64,000 nt of DNA from QAMH01 sp900556425 (GTDB lineage: Bacteria > Actinomycetota > Coriobacteriia > Coriobacteriales > QAMH01), in contig CABRZR010000005.1 in assembly GCA_902475535.1 (NCBI GenBank), forward strand, positions 62,001-126,000, written 5' to 3'. This document shows positions 19,196 through 27,836 of this stretch, in pieces. The notes under the pieces were generated by a model, which was not told the origin of the DNA, searched no databases, and worked only from the letters and a program-made list of their open reading frames with translations. The translations under genes and the position numbers were made by a program. The stretch's first letter is position 1. Each line of letters opens with the position of its first letter.

Positions 19196-19822
19196 ATGTG
19201 CAAGGAATGCGACATACTTACCTATGACGAGGTGCTCAAGCTCATAGAGGAAATCACCGCTCGGGAGCCCCTGCGTGTCGAACCTCGCCAACTCGAGCTG
19301 CCTATCAAGGCGTATCCTCAGTCGATCGCCCCGCTCATCGTGGCAAACTTCGATACCGCGCTCGGCTCCAGGAGCGTCCCCAACAGCGCACTGCTCGCTC
19401 GCGAGCTATCCTGGGGCTTCGACCAATCGTGGAAACCCGGCGTCATCTTCAACACGCGCATCGAAAGCGCCACAAAGCCCCTGTGGCACGACTCGATAAC
19501 GCATCGTCGCTGCATACTTCCCGTACGCTCGTTCTTCGAGACGCACGAGTCAGAGACCGTCTCCTCGCCCAAGACGGGACGCCCCATCAATCGTCCCTAC
19601 GAATTCGTGTCCTCCACCAGCGATGTCATGCTCATCGGCTGCATCTGGAAGGATGATTGCTTCTCGATGATGACGACGCAGGCAAACGCAAGCATGATGG
19701 CAGTGCATCACCGCATGCCACTTATCGTGCGTCAAGAAGAACTGCCAATCTGGTTCAGCGGCGACTACGCAAGCCTCGCGAACCGCGATGCCATCACGCT
19801 CGAATGCGCACCGGCGATATAG
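19196..19822 (+). CDS. SRAP (YedK/HMCES-type) abasic-site DNA-protein crosslinking protein
   Basis: Family members cap abasic sites in single-stranded DNA through a thiazolidine link to Cys2. 208 residues. Cys2 is present (MCKECD; most relatives have MCGR). Other family features are ELSWGF, the Asn in NTRIESATK, RRCILPVRSFFETHE with the active-site Glu, and the His in VHHRMPLIV after TTQANASM. It is the only plus-strand gene before the right edge, divergent from pyrR and next to endonuclease IV, which also acts on abasic sites. It may be translated from a leaderless mRNA. Confidence 0.9.
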   Translation: MCKECDILTYDEVLKLIEEITAREPLRVEPRQLELPIKAYPQSIAPLIVANFDTALGSRSVPNSALLARELSWGFDQSWKPGVIFNTRIESATKPLWHDSITHRRCILPVRSFFETHESETVSSPKTGRPINRPYEFVSSTSDVMLIGCIWKDDCFSMMTTQANASMMAVHHRMPLIVRQEELPIWFSGDYASLANRDAITLECAPAI

Positions 19823-19869
19823 AAGCGTTTGGATGCTGATGGACATAAGCGCAGACGAATTACGCTGCG

Positions 19870-20712
19870 CTATCCCTTCACCGCGTTGCGGAAGAAGGCA
19901 ATCTCCTTTGCGTAGCCATCAAGCTCGTTGGGGGTCTCGAGGATGCACGGAAGACCTTGCAGCGCGGGATGTTTGAGGACGCGGACGAGGGCATCCGCCC
20001 CTATCTCGCCCTCACCGATTCGTGCATGGCGATCCTTATGAGCCCCGCACACGTTGAGCGAATCATTGACATGCAGCGCCTTGAGATGGTCGATCCCGAT
20101 GACCTTGTCAAACTCGTCAAGTACGCCATCGAGATCGCCCTTGATGTCGTAGCCCGCATCCCAGACATGGCAGGTATCGAGGCACACGCCGACCTTCTCG
20201 GGATGCTTCATGCGCTCGCGGATCGCGGCAAGCTCCTCGAAGGTCGAGCCGACCTCTGATCCCTTTCCCGCCATCGTCTCGAGCAACAGCGTCGTCGTCT
20301 GGTCGGCCGTGATGACTTGGTTCAGAGTCTCGGCAATCTGCTCGATACCCACCTCGGCGCCCTGACCCGTATGAGAGCCCGGATGCATGTTGAAGTACTG
20401 TCCAGGCGTGTACTCCATGCGTGCCAAATCATCATCGAGCGCCTCGTGCGCAAACTCGCGTACTGACTCCTTGGCAGAGCAAGGATTAATCGTATAGGAA
20501 CCATGCGCGACGATCGTTCCCATGCCGATTTCCTCGCAAGCACTCTCGAAACGCTTGATATCCTCGGGGTCGATGGCTTTGGTGGCACCACCGCGAGGAT
20601 TGCGCGTGAAAAAGGCGAACGTATTGGCTCCGATGTCCTGCGCCGTGCGGGCCATCGCCTCATAACCCTTACTCGACGAGAGATGACAGCCTATGACGAG
20701 TTCTTGTTGCAT
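19870..20712 (-). CDS. nfo: Endonuclease IV (AP endonuclease)
   Basis: Cuts DNA 5' to abasic sites in base-excision repair; 280 residues. TIM-barrel family signatures with zinc ligands: GCHLSSSKGYEAM at the start, TIVAHGSYTINP, YFNMHPGSHTGQG, LLLETMAGKGSEVG, VGVCLDTCHVWDAGYD, HLKALHVNDS, and CILETPNE at the end. ATG 20712; the upstream ribosome site is weak (GGGGGC). It converges with the SRAP gene, leaving 47 bases between stops; both deal with abasic sites, which may be meaningful. Confidence 0.96.
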   Translation of the reverse strand: MQQELVIGCHLSSSKGYEAMARTAQDIGANTFAFFTRNPRGGATKAIDPEDIKRFESACEEIGMGTIVAHGSYTINPCSAKESVREFAHEALDDDLARMEYTPGQYFNMHPGSHTGQGAEVGIEQIAETLNQVITADQTTTLLLETMAGKGSEVGSTFEELAAIRERMKHPEKVGVCLDTCHVWDAGYDIKGDLDGVLDEFDKVIGIDHLKALHVNDSLNVCGAHKDRHARIGEGEIGADALVRVLKHPALQGLPCILETPNELDGYAKEIAFFRNAVKG

Positions 20713-20735
20713 TGTTTGCCCCCGATAACGCCCGT

Positions 20736-21902
20736 CTACGGGCGATTAAGCAACCGGTCGAAGAGCTCGCGGGCGATGAGACGCTTGGGAAGGACGGGGA
20801 GCTCCTCGACGTCATCGGCACCCACGAACCAGACGCGATTGTCGGCAGAACCCATGCCCAGCTCTCCCGAGACATCGTTTGCCACGACGAGATCGGCGTT
20901 CTTGGAGAGGAGCTTCTTGCGTGCCGACGCGAGAACATCACAGGTCTCCGCGGCGTAGGTCACGACCTTGGTAGCACCCTTGTCTGCCGCAAGCGTCGCC
21001 GCGATGTCGGGATTGGGAACGAACTTGACCAGCAGGTCCTCCCCATCGTGCTTGATCTTCTGCTCCCGAACCGCCTCTGGTTTCCAGTCCGAGACGGCCG
21101 CGACGAAGACGGCGATATCGGCATCGGCAAAAGGCCCCCTGCACGCATCAAGCATCTCGTCAGCCGTGCGCACGGGGATGACTTCGACGCCCTCGGGAGC
21201 GGCAAGCGCGACAGGGCCAGAAACGAGCGTGACCTGTGCTCCCCGATCTCGTGCCTCCGCCGCGATGGCATAACCGGATTTGCCGCTGCTTCCGTTGCTG
21301 ATATAGCGTACGGGATCGAGCGGTTCTTGGGTGGGTCCTGCCGTTACGAGCACGTGCATGCCCTCCATGTCACGTGAGCGCGCAAGCACGTCGAACGTTG
21401 CCTGCACGATGGCTTCCGGCTCGGCCAGACGCCCCGCTCCGACATCTCCGCAGGCAAGGTAGCCGCTATCGGGATACACGATGGTGCAACCGCGTGCCTC
21501 GAGCGTGGCGATGTTTTCCTGCGTGGCAGCATCGCGCCACATCTCGACATTCATGGCAGGCGCTATGACAAGTGGCACCTTCGTGGCAAGCGCCGTCGTG
21601 GTGAGCAGATCGTCGGCAACTCCTCGCGCAATCTTCGCGATAACGTTTGCCGTGGCAGGCGCAATGAGAAATACGGCAGGCTCCTTGGCAAGGGAGACGT
21701 GGTGGATGGGATCACCAGGCTCATCGAAGAGCCCAACGGCAACCTCATGGCCCGAAAGCGCCCGAAAGGTGGTAGGGCCCACGAACTCGGTGGCATGCTC
21801 GGTCATGACGACCTTGACATCTTGACCGGCCTTTTGAAGCAGCCTCAATATCTCGCACGACTTGTAGGCCGCAATGCAACCCGTGACGCCTAGCAAGATC
21901 AC
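20736..21902 (-). CDS. coaBC: Bifunctional phosphopantothenoylcysteine decarboxylase / phosphopantothenate-cysteine ligase
   Basis: Two consecutive steps of coenzyme A synthesis. 388 residues: N-terminal flavoprotein CoaC half (GVTGCIAAYKSCEILRLL, active His in DPIHHVSL, PAMNVEMW) and C-terminal CoaB half (VTAGPTQEPLDPVRYISN, SSGKSGYAIAAEA, and FVAAVSDWKPE). The start is GTG 21902, overlapping the stop of the zinc-ribbon gene (GTGA), so the two are likely coupled. nfo follows. Confidence 0.96.
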   Translation of the reverse strand: MILLGVTGCIAAYKSCEILRLLQKAGQDVKVVMTEHATEFVGPTTFRALSGHEVAVGLFDEPGDPIHHVSLAKEPAVFLIAPATANVIAKIARGVADDLLTTTALATKVPLVIAPAMNVEMWRDAATQENIATLEARGCTIVYPDSGYLACGDVGAGRLAEPEAIVQATFDVLARSRDMEGMHVLVTAGPTQEPLDPVRYISNGSSGKSGYAIAAEARDRGAQVTLVSGPVALAAPEGVEVIPVRTADEMLDACRGPFADADIAVFVAAVSDWKPEAVREQKIKHDGEDLLVKFVPNPDIAATLAADKGATKVVTYAAETCDVLASARKKLLSKNADLVVANDVSGELGMGSADNRVWFVGADDVEELPVLPKRLIARELFDRLLNRP

Positions 21903-22624
21903 GAGTCATCCCCCTCCCCTTGCGGGACGACCATCATGCGATGGCAATTGGGGCATTCGGCGATCTCGCCACCCTTGCGCAGCTTGGCGAGCATGCCATC
22001 GAGAATAGTCGATCGACATGCCGTGCAATGGTCGTCTTCAAGGCGGGAGACGGCAACGCCGTTCTTTTCGGCACGCAATGCCTCATAGCGTTGCGCCATG
22101 GCTGAATCAAGTTGGGCTATGAGCGCCGCACGCTTGGTCTCGAGCTCGCTAATGTGCGCCTTGATTGCGCTACCCTTCTGCTTGAAGCTCTCGGTATGAT
22201 GCGCCTCGGCATGGTCGGTCTTGGCAAGGGCCTGGGCCACCTGCTCGGCAAGGTTATCGACCTTTATCTGACGCTCGAGCAACTCGTCTTGCTCGATGGC
22301 GATGTTCTTCTGACGCTTGACCTGGCCCTCCATATCGCGCGTGATGGATGCAGTGGCACGGTAATCTGCATTCGTGTCGAGCTTTTCCTGCAGGGCCTTG
22401 ATCTTGGCGATGACACGCTCCTCTTCGGCCTGGAGTTTGGCGAGCTTGCCCTCGACTTCATCGAGAAGCTCCACGACCTGATCTTGCTTGCCCTTGATTT
22501 CCTTGCGCTTTGCACGGCAATCCATGATCGCCTTGAGTTCGGGCAGCTCGTCCAGTTCGCGTTTGGAACGCATGATCTGCGTATCGCAGTCCTGCAAATC
22601 GAGAAGCACCTTGCTATCGGACAT
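21899..22624 (-). CDS. Coiled-coil protein with C-terminal C4 zinc ribbon
   Basis: 241 residues. The N-terminal 180 residues are charged and heptad-like (long Glu/Lys/Gln helices), and the C-terminus holds a CxxC..CxxC zinc ribbon (CTACRS and CPNCHRM about 20 residues apart), matching the CT398-like family. The biochemical role is not established; relatives lie next to nif3-like genes and are suspected to bind nucleic acid or act as scaffolds. Its start lies 15 bases after the Nif3-like gene, so the pair is probably co-expressed. Confidence 0.85.
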   Translation of the reverse strand: MSDSKVLLDLQDCDTQIMRSKRELDELPELKAIMDCRAKRKEIKGKQDQVVELLDEVEGKLAKLQAEEERVIAKIKALQEKLDTNADYRATASITRDMEGQVKRQKNIAIEQDELLERQIKVDNLAEQVAQALAKTDHAEAHHTESFKQKGSAIKAHISELETKRAALIAQLDSAMAQRYEALRAEKNGVAVSRLEDDHCTACRSTILDGMLAKLRKGGEIAECPNCHRMMVVPQGEGDDS

Positions 22625-22639
22625 GGATCAATCTCCTTC

Positions 22640-23473
22640 TCACGCCGTCCACCAATTACGGTGAGACCCTCGCAGGTCAACGATATCGTCTCGGACTATG
22701 CCACATGCAAGCAAAGCGTCGATGAGCACATCGACTATGGGAAGCTCCGAGCAATCGTGGCCAAGTTCGATAACCGAGAGATAGGGTTGCGCATCGACGC
22801 ATAGATGATAACGCGTCTCTCCGACAATCATGCAGTCGATACCAGCATCGACGCATCGTTCGTAGAGCTCGGAATCGCTCCAGGAGCCATTCAAGAAGGC
22901 GATGCGATTGATTTGGCGCTCTGGGTCACCCCAGACGCGCGGATGGCAATCGAAGTTGCGCGCCACGAGCTCGGCGATGACGCCAAGCGTCGGATTCGTG
23001 TCCCAATCCGGAACAAGGAGGGCGCCAAAGCCCTTGTCCTGCACGCAACGACACGGATCAAGGATCGTTTCGCAGTTGCCCAGACACGAGCAGCCCATGA
23101 TGGCCGCAAAGCGCTCGCGTGTTGCAATGGCACGATCTGCGTTCGTGTGCATGGCAATCGTCGCCACATCACGCTCGATGGCCTCATAGACCATGCGACC
23201 TGGCCCTGGCGTGACCGCCTGGCTCTCGGGCCCAAACTCGTTAGGACCTGTCTTTATGTAGGGAGGATGATGCGTCACGAGCACGTTGCATCCGGCTTCG
23301 GATGCCGCAATCACGTTCGCAACGCTCATGTCGAGCGCGACGGCGATCTTGCCGATGCGGCGCGTGCGATCGCCCACGGCAAGTCCCGGTTGGTCCCAGC
23401 TTTCCGCATCCTCACGCGGAAAAGCCGCAAAAAGCCTGTTCTCGAGCTCGCCAATCGTCTGTGGAGCCGTCAT
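22640..23473 (-). CDS. Nif3-like dinuclear metal centre protein
   Basis: Member of the Nif3/YbgI/DUF34 family, hexameric with a two-metal site; suggested links to GTP cyclohydrolase-like activity or metal handling are not settled. 277 residues from ATG 23473 (MTAPQTIGELENRLF). Metal-binding motifs are LVTHHPPYI and IAMHTNADRA, with the C-terminal His/Glu region at IELGHDCSE. No PII-like insertion is seen. The 15 residues upstream are readable but unlikely to be translated. Confidence 0.88.
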   Translation of the reverse strand: MTAPQTIGELENRLFAAFPREDAESWDQPGLAVGDRTRRIGKIAVALDMSVANVIAASEAGCNVLVTHHPPYIKTGPNEFGPESQAVTPGPGRMVYEAIERDVATIAMHTNADRAIATRERFAAIMGCSCLGNCETILDPCRCVQDKGFGALLVPDWDTNPTLGVIAELVARNFDCHPRVWGDPERQINRIAFLNGSWSDSELYERCVDAGIDCMIVGETRYHLCVDAQPYLSVIELGHDCSELPIVDVLIDALLACGIVRDDIVDLRGSHRNWWTA

Positions 23474-23483
23474 GTTCACGTCC

Positions 23484-24314
23484 CTAATCCTCAATCGCCA
23501 CATGCCGTCTGTCGCCATCGGGCGTCGGAACGGTCACGAACCCATACCCCGCCCTGCTCATGAGCGCAACGGCATCGTCGAGATTTGCCGCCACATCTTG
23601 CGGTACGTGCGCATCGCTGCCGATCGTGCACTCCACGCCCGCGTCATAAAACGAACGAAGCATCTCGAGCGCGGGATACATCTCACGCGCATCATTGCGC
23701 AGGCCGGCAGTGTTTACCTCGATCATACGCCCTGCACGCGCAGCGGCCAACGCCATCTCGTAATTGTACTCTCTCGCATCGAAACTTGGACGCCAACCAT
23801 ACTTCTTGGGCAAGTCGGGATGCGAGAAGCAGGTGATGGGACCGGGATGCGCGGCCATGTCGAGCCACGTCTCGAAATACGCACGCCACAGGCCGTCAAT
23901 GCCATATTCATCCCAGATGCTCAGGTCACGTGAATCGTCGATAGGCCGTTTGTCGATGAAATGAACCGAGCCGAGCACGTATTCGAAGGGCTTGCAAAGC
24001 TCGGTGAGCTCGTCGGCACGTCCGGGCAACCAATCGGCTTCGATACCGCAAATGAGCTGCAAGGAGCTCCCCGCATGCACGAGACGCTCGCGCTGCTCAT
24101 GGAGCTCCTCGATATAGCGCTTCATGGTCTGCGAAGACATGGAGGTCTCGAACTGCGGGTCCATCCCCTCGGGAAGCACGAGATGCTCGGTCTGGGCGAA
24201 GGTCGATAGACCCAGATCATCGGCCCGCCTCACCATGTCGGCAACGGAACCCGAGCCATGCCCGGAATATGCCGAATGCGAGTGACAGTCCATGCGTTCG
24301 CATATGCGCGTCAT
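23484..24314 (-). CDS. PHP-domain phosphatase, histidinol-phosphatase (HisJ/HisK) type
   Basis: Hydrolyses a phosphate monoester, by family most likely histidinol phosphate in histidine synthesis. 276 residues. PHP metal motifs: CHSHSAYSGHG at the N-terminus, FAQTEHL, a middle GIEADWLPG with VLGSVHFID, and C-terminal IEVNTAG and TIGSDAHVP. No other his genes are in the window, so the substrate is inferred. The stop lies 11 bases before the Nif3-like start; the start overlaps the cysteine desulfurase stop. Confidence 0.85.
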   Translation of the reverse strand: MTRICERMDCHSHSAYSGHGSGSVADMVRRADDLGLSTFAQTEHLVLPEGMDPQFETSMSSQTMKRYIEELHEQRERLVHAGSSLQLICGIEADWLPGRADELTELCKPFEYVLGSVHFIDKRPIDDSRDLSIWDEYGIDGLWRAYFETWLDMAAHPGPITCFSHPDLPKKYGWRPSFDAREYNYEMALAAARAGRMIEVNTAGLRNDAREMYPALEMLRSFYDAGVECTIGSDAHVPQDVAANLDDAVALMSRAGYGFVTVPTPDGDRRHVAIED

Positions 24315-25480
24315 CTGAGCACCTCGGGCAGCACCTCGATGAAGCGGTCGATGTCCTCCATGGCCGTCTCCTTGCCAAAGGAAAGGCGTATGCCACCCAA
24401 GGCGTCATCGCGGGACAAGCCAATGGCGCCCAACACATGGCTCGGATCGAGTGACGAAGACGAACAAGCGGAGCCTGATGATATCGCGAAGCCCGCATTA
24501 TCGCAGCGTAGCACGACCGTCTCGCCCTCGAGTCCTCTCACATGCAACGAGAGGATATGCGGAACGACAGCTGTCCCATCGGGAACGGTGACAAGCAGCT
24601 CATGGGCGAAACCGCCCCGTGCAATGGCGCCAAGCAAATGCTCGCGCAATGAAAGAACGTGACTCCACGTTCTTTCGCGCTCCTCGATGGCATACTCGGC
24701 TGCCTGGGCAAAGGCACAGGCGCCAGGCACGTTAGACGTCCCGCTGCGCATACCCGCCTCCTGGCCTCCCCCGTGAATAAGCGGCGCGATACGCGCGCCC
24801 CGACGCAGGTAGAGGGCACCGATGCCCTTGGGAGCGCCAATCTTATGGGCCGAAAACGCGCAGGCATCCACATCGCTTGCCTCAAGATCGAGGGCTATCT
24901 TGCCAAGTGCCTGGACAGCATCGCAGAAGAAGAGGGCGCCGTGCTCATGCGCAACGCGCACAAGCTGCGTGATGGGCTGAATCGTGCCGAGTTCGTTGTT
25001 GACTGCCTGGACGCAGACGAGGCAGGACGCATCGCCCGCATCCTCGATTGCCGCAAGCAAGCTCTCGAGTGCGGTAGGGTCTATGACGCCATTGGCGTCT
25101 GGCATGAGCCTGTCAACCTTGTAGCCAGCGGATTTGAGCGCATCGGCTGCGTTAAGCACCGCATGATGCTCGATTGCCGAGACAATGACGTGCGTATGCG
25201 CAGCTCCTGCAACAGGTTTTGCAAGCCCCTTGATGGCCATGTTATCAGCCTCGGAACCACCCGAAGTGAAGATGACCTCGGAGGGCGCATGCGCTCCGAG
25301 CGCACGGGCTATGCGGGCGCGCGCATCGCGCAGCTGCGTAGCCGCTTCACGACCCTCGGTATACAGCGCATTCGCATTAGCCCAGGATGCGTTCTGCAAC
25401 GCCTCGTACAAGCGCGTATCGAAGGGTGCCGTCGCAGCGTAATCGAGGTAGACACGGGAAGCGTTAACGGCAGGCATCAC
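24311..25480 (-). CDS. Cysteine desulfurase (NifS/IscS family)
   Basis: PLP enzyme that takes sulfur from cysteine for Fe-S clusters or tRNA thiolation. 389 residues. YLDYAATAPFD at the start, the PLP lysine in SAHKIGAPKGIGALYL, HVIVSAIEHHAV, and the active cysteine loop SGSACSSSSLDPSHVL. No iscU, sufE or mnmA gene is adjacent. ThiI in this window needs such a donor. It starts (GTG or ATG at 25480/25477) inside the last codons of rpe. Confidence 0.94.
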   Translation of the reverse strand: MMPAVNASRVYLDYAATAPFDTRLYEALQNASWANANALYTEGREAATQLRDARARIARALGAHAPSEVIFTSGGSEADNMAIKGLAKPVAGAAHTHVIVSAIEHHAVLNAADALKSAGYKVDRLMPDANGVIDPTALESLLAAIEDAGDASCLVCVQAVNNELGTIQPITQLVRVAHEHGALFFCDAVQALGKIALDLEASDVDACAFSAHKIGAPKGIGALYLRRGARIAPLIHGGGQEAGMRSGTSNVPGACAFAQAAEYAIEERERTWSHVLSLREHLLGAIARGGFAHELLVTVPDGTAVVPHILSLHVRGLEGETVVLRCDNAGFAISSGSACSSSSLDPSHVLGAIGLSRDDALGGIRLSFGKETAMEDIDRFIEVLPEVLR

Positions 25481-26126
25481 GAATGCCCCTCAATGCCGCT
25501 GCCGGGTCATCCGCACAGAAGATGGCGCTTCCCGCCACGAGTACGTCAGCGCCGACGGCACTTACGAGCGGTGCCGTCGCGGCACCGATGCCTCCATCGA
25601 CCTCGATGAGCGGTGCGGCGCCCTCGACCTTGCACATCTCGACAATTGCCGCGATCTTGGCAGGTGAGCTCTCGATGAAGGACTGGCCGCCAAAACCGGG
25701 GTGCACGCTCATCACGAGCACCATGTCGACGAGCCCGAGCAAGCCCTCGAGCGCGGATACGTCCGTTTCGGGGTTGAGCGAGATGCCCGCCTTCACACCG
25801 GCATCCCCAATGGTGCGAAGCATGGATGCGGTATCGTCGCAAACCTCGACATGGACGGTTATGGAATCGGCGCCTGCATCGATGTACCAGGGCACCTGAA
25901 CCTCGGGATTATCGATCATCAGATGCACGTCAAGCGGCACGTCAGTCACGCGCTTGAGCATCTTGACATGTGCGGGACCAATGGTGAGATTGGGAACGAA
26001 GTGGCCATCCATCACGTCAACGTGTATCCAATCGGCACCTGCCTCGGAAATCATGCGCACGTCGCGTTCGAGATTAGCGAAATCGGCGCTCAGTATGGAC
26101 GGGGCAATTTGGATGTCCGTGAACAT
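25464..26126 (-). CDS. rpe: Ribulose-phosphate 3-epimerase
   Basis: Interconverts ribulose 5-phosphate and xylulose 5-phosphate in the pentose phosphate pathway. 220 residues. IAPSILSADFANLERDV, WIHVDVMDGHFVPNLTIGP, LDVHLMIDNP, VMSVHPGFGGQSFI and IEVDGGIG are the metal and phosphate motifs of the TIM barrel. ATG 26126. It overlaps the downstream cysteine desulfurase and follows gpsA by 14 bases. Confidence 0.97.
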   Translation of the reverse strand: MFTDIQIAPSILSADFANLERDVRMISEAGADWIHVDVMDGHFVPNLTIGPAHVKMLKRVTDVPLDVHLMIDNPEVQVPWYIDAGADSITVHVEVCDDTASMLRTIGDAGVKAGISLNPETDVSALEGLLGLVDMVLVMSVHPGFGGQSFIESSPAKIAAIVEMCKVEGAAPLIEVDGGIGAATAPLVSAVGADVLVAGSAIFCADDPAAALRGIRDACR

Positions 26127-26140
26127 AGGTGCCTATCCCT

Positions 26141-27136
26141 TCATTCCTGTTCGGCCTTCACGGGGCGTTCGAAAAGCGTCTCGATTATCTCATGCGGGTC
26201 GCGTCCTTCCCAGAGCACCTGGCGCACAGCCTCGGCAATGGGCATCTCGACATCATGCTGGCGCGCAAGCTCGGTCACGGTCTTGCAGGCGACGGCGCCC
26301 TCGGCCACCATCTGCATCTTCTCCTCGAAAGCCGCGAGCGTACCTCCCTCGACGAGAAAGGTGCCGAGCGCGCGATTGCGGGAATGCTCCGAAGAGCAGG
26401 TCGCGATAAGGTCTCCCACACCTGCCAAGCCCAAACAGGTACGCGCATCGCCGCCGAGCGCGACAACGAGACGCGTCACCTCGGCAAGGCCACGCGTCAT
26501 GAGAGACGCCGACGCGTTATCGCCCAGATGCATGGCAACGCTCATGCCGTTGGCGATGGCGATGACGTTCTTCGAAGCGGCGCAAAGCTCCACGCCCGTC
26601 ACATCGGAGGTGGTGTATACGCGGAATGTCGAGGTATTGAAAAGGTCCTGGAAGTAGAGGGAACACGCCTTATCAGATGAGGCGACGACGGTGGCAGCCG
26701 GCAGGCCGCGCGAGACTTCCTCGGCATGATTGGGGCCGGAAAGGCAGGCGATGCGCGATGGATTGCAGAGCACGTCTTCGAGAAGCTCGACCATCGTGAA
26801 ACCCGTTTGCGCCTCGATGCCCTTCGTCAAGACGATGACGGGCAGGTCGGAGGCTATGAAGGGAGCACACGACATGGCGATGGAACGCAAGTACGACGAA
26901 GGGCACACGAAGATGGCGGCATCAGCGCCGCGAAGCGAGTCCTCGAACGATGCACTCGCCGTCACGCCGGTAAGCTCGACATCAGGAAGATGGCGCGGAT
27001 TGCGATGGGTCGCGTTGATGACATCGGCAACGTCGACGCTACGCGTCCACATCCTCACCGCGATGTCCTTGCCGGCAATGAGGTGTGCGATGGCCGTTCC
27101 CCACGTGCCCGAACCGATGACCGCAACGGTCCTCAT
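26141..27136 (-). CDS. gpsA: NAD(P)-dependent glycerol-3-phosphate dehydrogenase
   Basis: Reduces dihydroxyacetone phosphate to glycerol 3-phosphate for phospholipids. 331 residues. N-terminal nucleotide site VIGSGTWGTAIAHL, VLTKGIE, LSGPNHAEEVSRG, catalytic Lys in ASKNVIAIANG, and GLAGVGDLIATCSS. ATG 27136 overlaps the plsY stop. plsY acylates the glycerol 3-phosphate made by this enzyme, so the pair forms a functional unit. Confidence 0.97.
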   Translation of the reverse strand: MRTVAVIGSGTWGTAIAHLIAGKDIAVRMWTRSVDVADVINATHRNPRHLPDVELTGVTASASFEDSLRGADAAIFVCPSSYLRSIAMSCAPFIASDLPVIVLTKGIEAQTGFTMVELLEDVLCNPSRIACLSGPNHAEEVSRGLPAATVVASSDKACSLYFQDLFNTSTFRVYTTSDVTGVELCAASKNVIAIANGMSVAMHLGDNASASLMTRGLAEVTRLVVALGGDARTCLGLAGVGDLIATCSSEHSRNRALGTFLVEGGTLAAFEEKMQMVAEGAVACKTVTELARQHDVEMPIAEAVRQVLWEGRDPHEIIETLFERPVKAEQE

Positions 27137-27834
27137 CACAGTTCTTCCTCGAGCTCGTTTTCCAGCTCGCCTTCGTCCACGACGGTCTTCTCGCCGGTGG
27201 ATTTGAAGGAGAACTTGGGCTCCTCGCCGTTTATCATGCGTTGAATATTGCTGCGGTGCGCGAAGACGACGGCGATGGCAATGATGACACTGACAACCAG
27301 CAACGGGACGTTACTCCCATAGAAAACGAATGACCAAATGGGAAGGCTGATGGCCGCACAGATGGAGCCCGCCGAAATCCGTTTGCTGATTCCCGCAATG
27401 ACGAGGAAAGTCGCGAGCAAACACAGCGCGACGAAGGGATAGGCCACGAGTATCGAGCCAAAACCCGTGGAAATGCCCTTGCCACCCTTGAAGCCAAGCC
27501 ACGGACAGAAGACATGGCCAACGATGGAGAAGAGAACGGCGAGCACGATGAGCAAGTCGAACTGCCACATCGCATCAAAGGGCATGAAGCCCGTGACTAT
27601 GCGCGCGAACACGACGGCGAGCGCTCCCTTGCTCGCATCGGCCAAAAAGGTGATGACGAAGGCCTTCCAGCCGTAGAGTCGACTCATGTTCGTCGCTCCG
27701 ATGGACCTTGATCCACCCGAACGCGGGTCGGAATGGTAGAGTGCCTTGGCGATGAGCACGCCAAAGGGAACGCTGCCTATCAGAAAGGACACGGCGGCAA
27801 CGAGGGCGAAATCAAGCAGAATGATAGGGGACAT
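27136..27834 (-). CDS. plsY: Glycerol-3-phosphate acyltransferase PlsY
   Basis: Membrane enzyme moving the acyl group of acyl-phosphate to glycerol 3-phosphate, the first step of phosphatidic acid synthesis. 232 residues with about five membrane segments. Motifs: SVPFGVLIAKAL, DPRSGGSRSIGATNMSRLYG (with an unusual SGGS stretch) and FKGGKGISTGFGSIL. A highly acidic C-terminus (ELENELEEEL) is extra. It lies between der and gpsA with overlap or very short gaps. Confidence 0.95.
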   Translation of the reverse strand: MSPIILLDFALVAAVSFLIGSVPFGVLIAKALYHSDPRSGGSRSIGATNMSRLYGWKAFVITFLADASKGALAVVFARIVTGFMPFDAMWQFDLLIVLAVLFSIVGHVFCPWLGFKGGKGISTGFGSILVAYPFVALCLLATFLVIAGISKRISAGSICAAISLPIWSFVFYGSNVPLLVVSVIIAIAVVFAHRSNIQRMINGEEPKFSFKSTGEKTVVDEGELENELEEEL

Positions 27835-27836
27835 GG

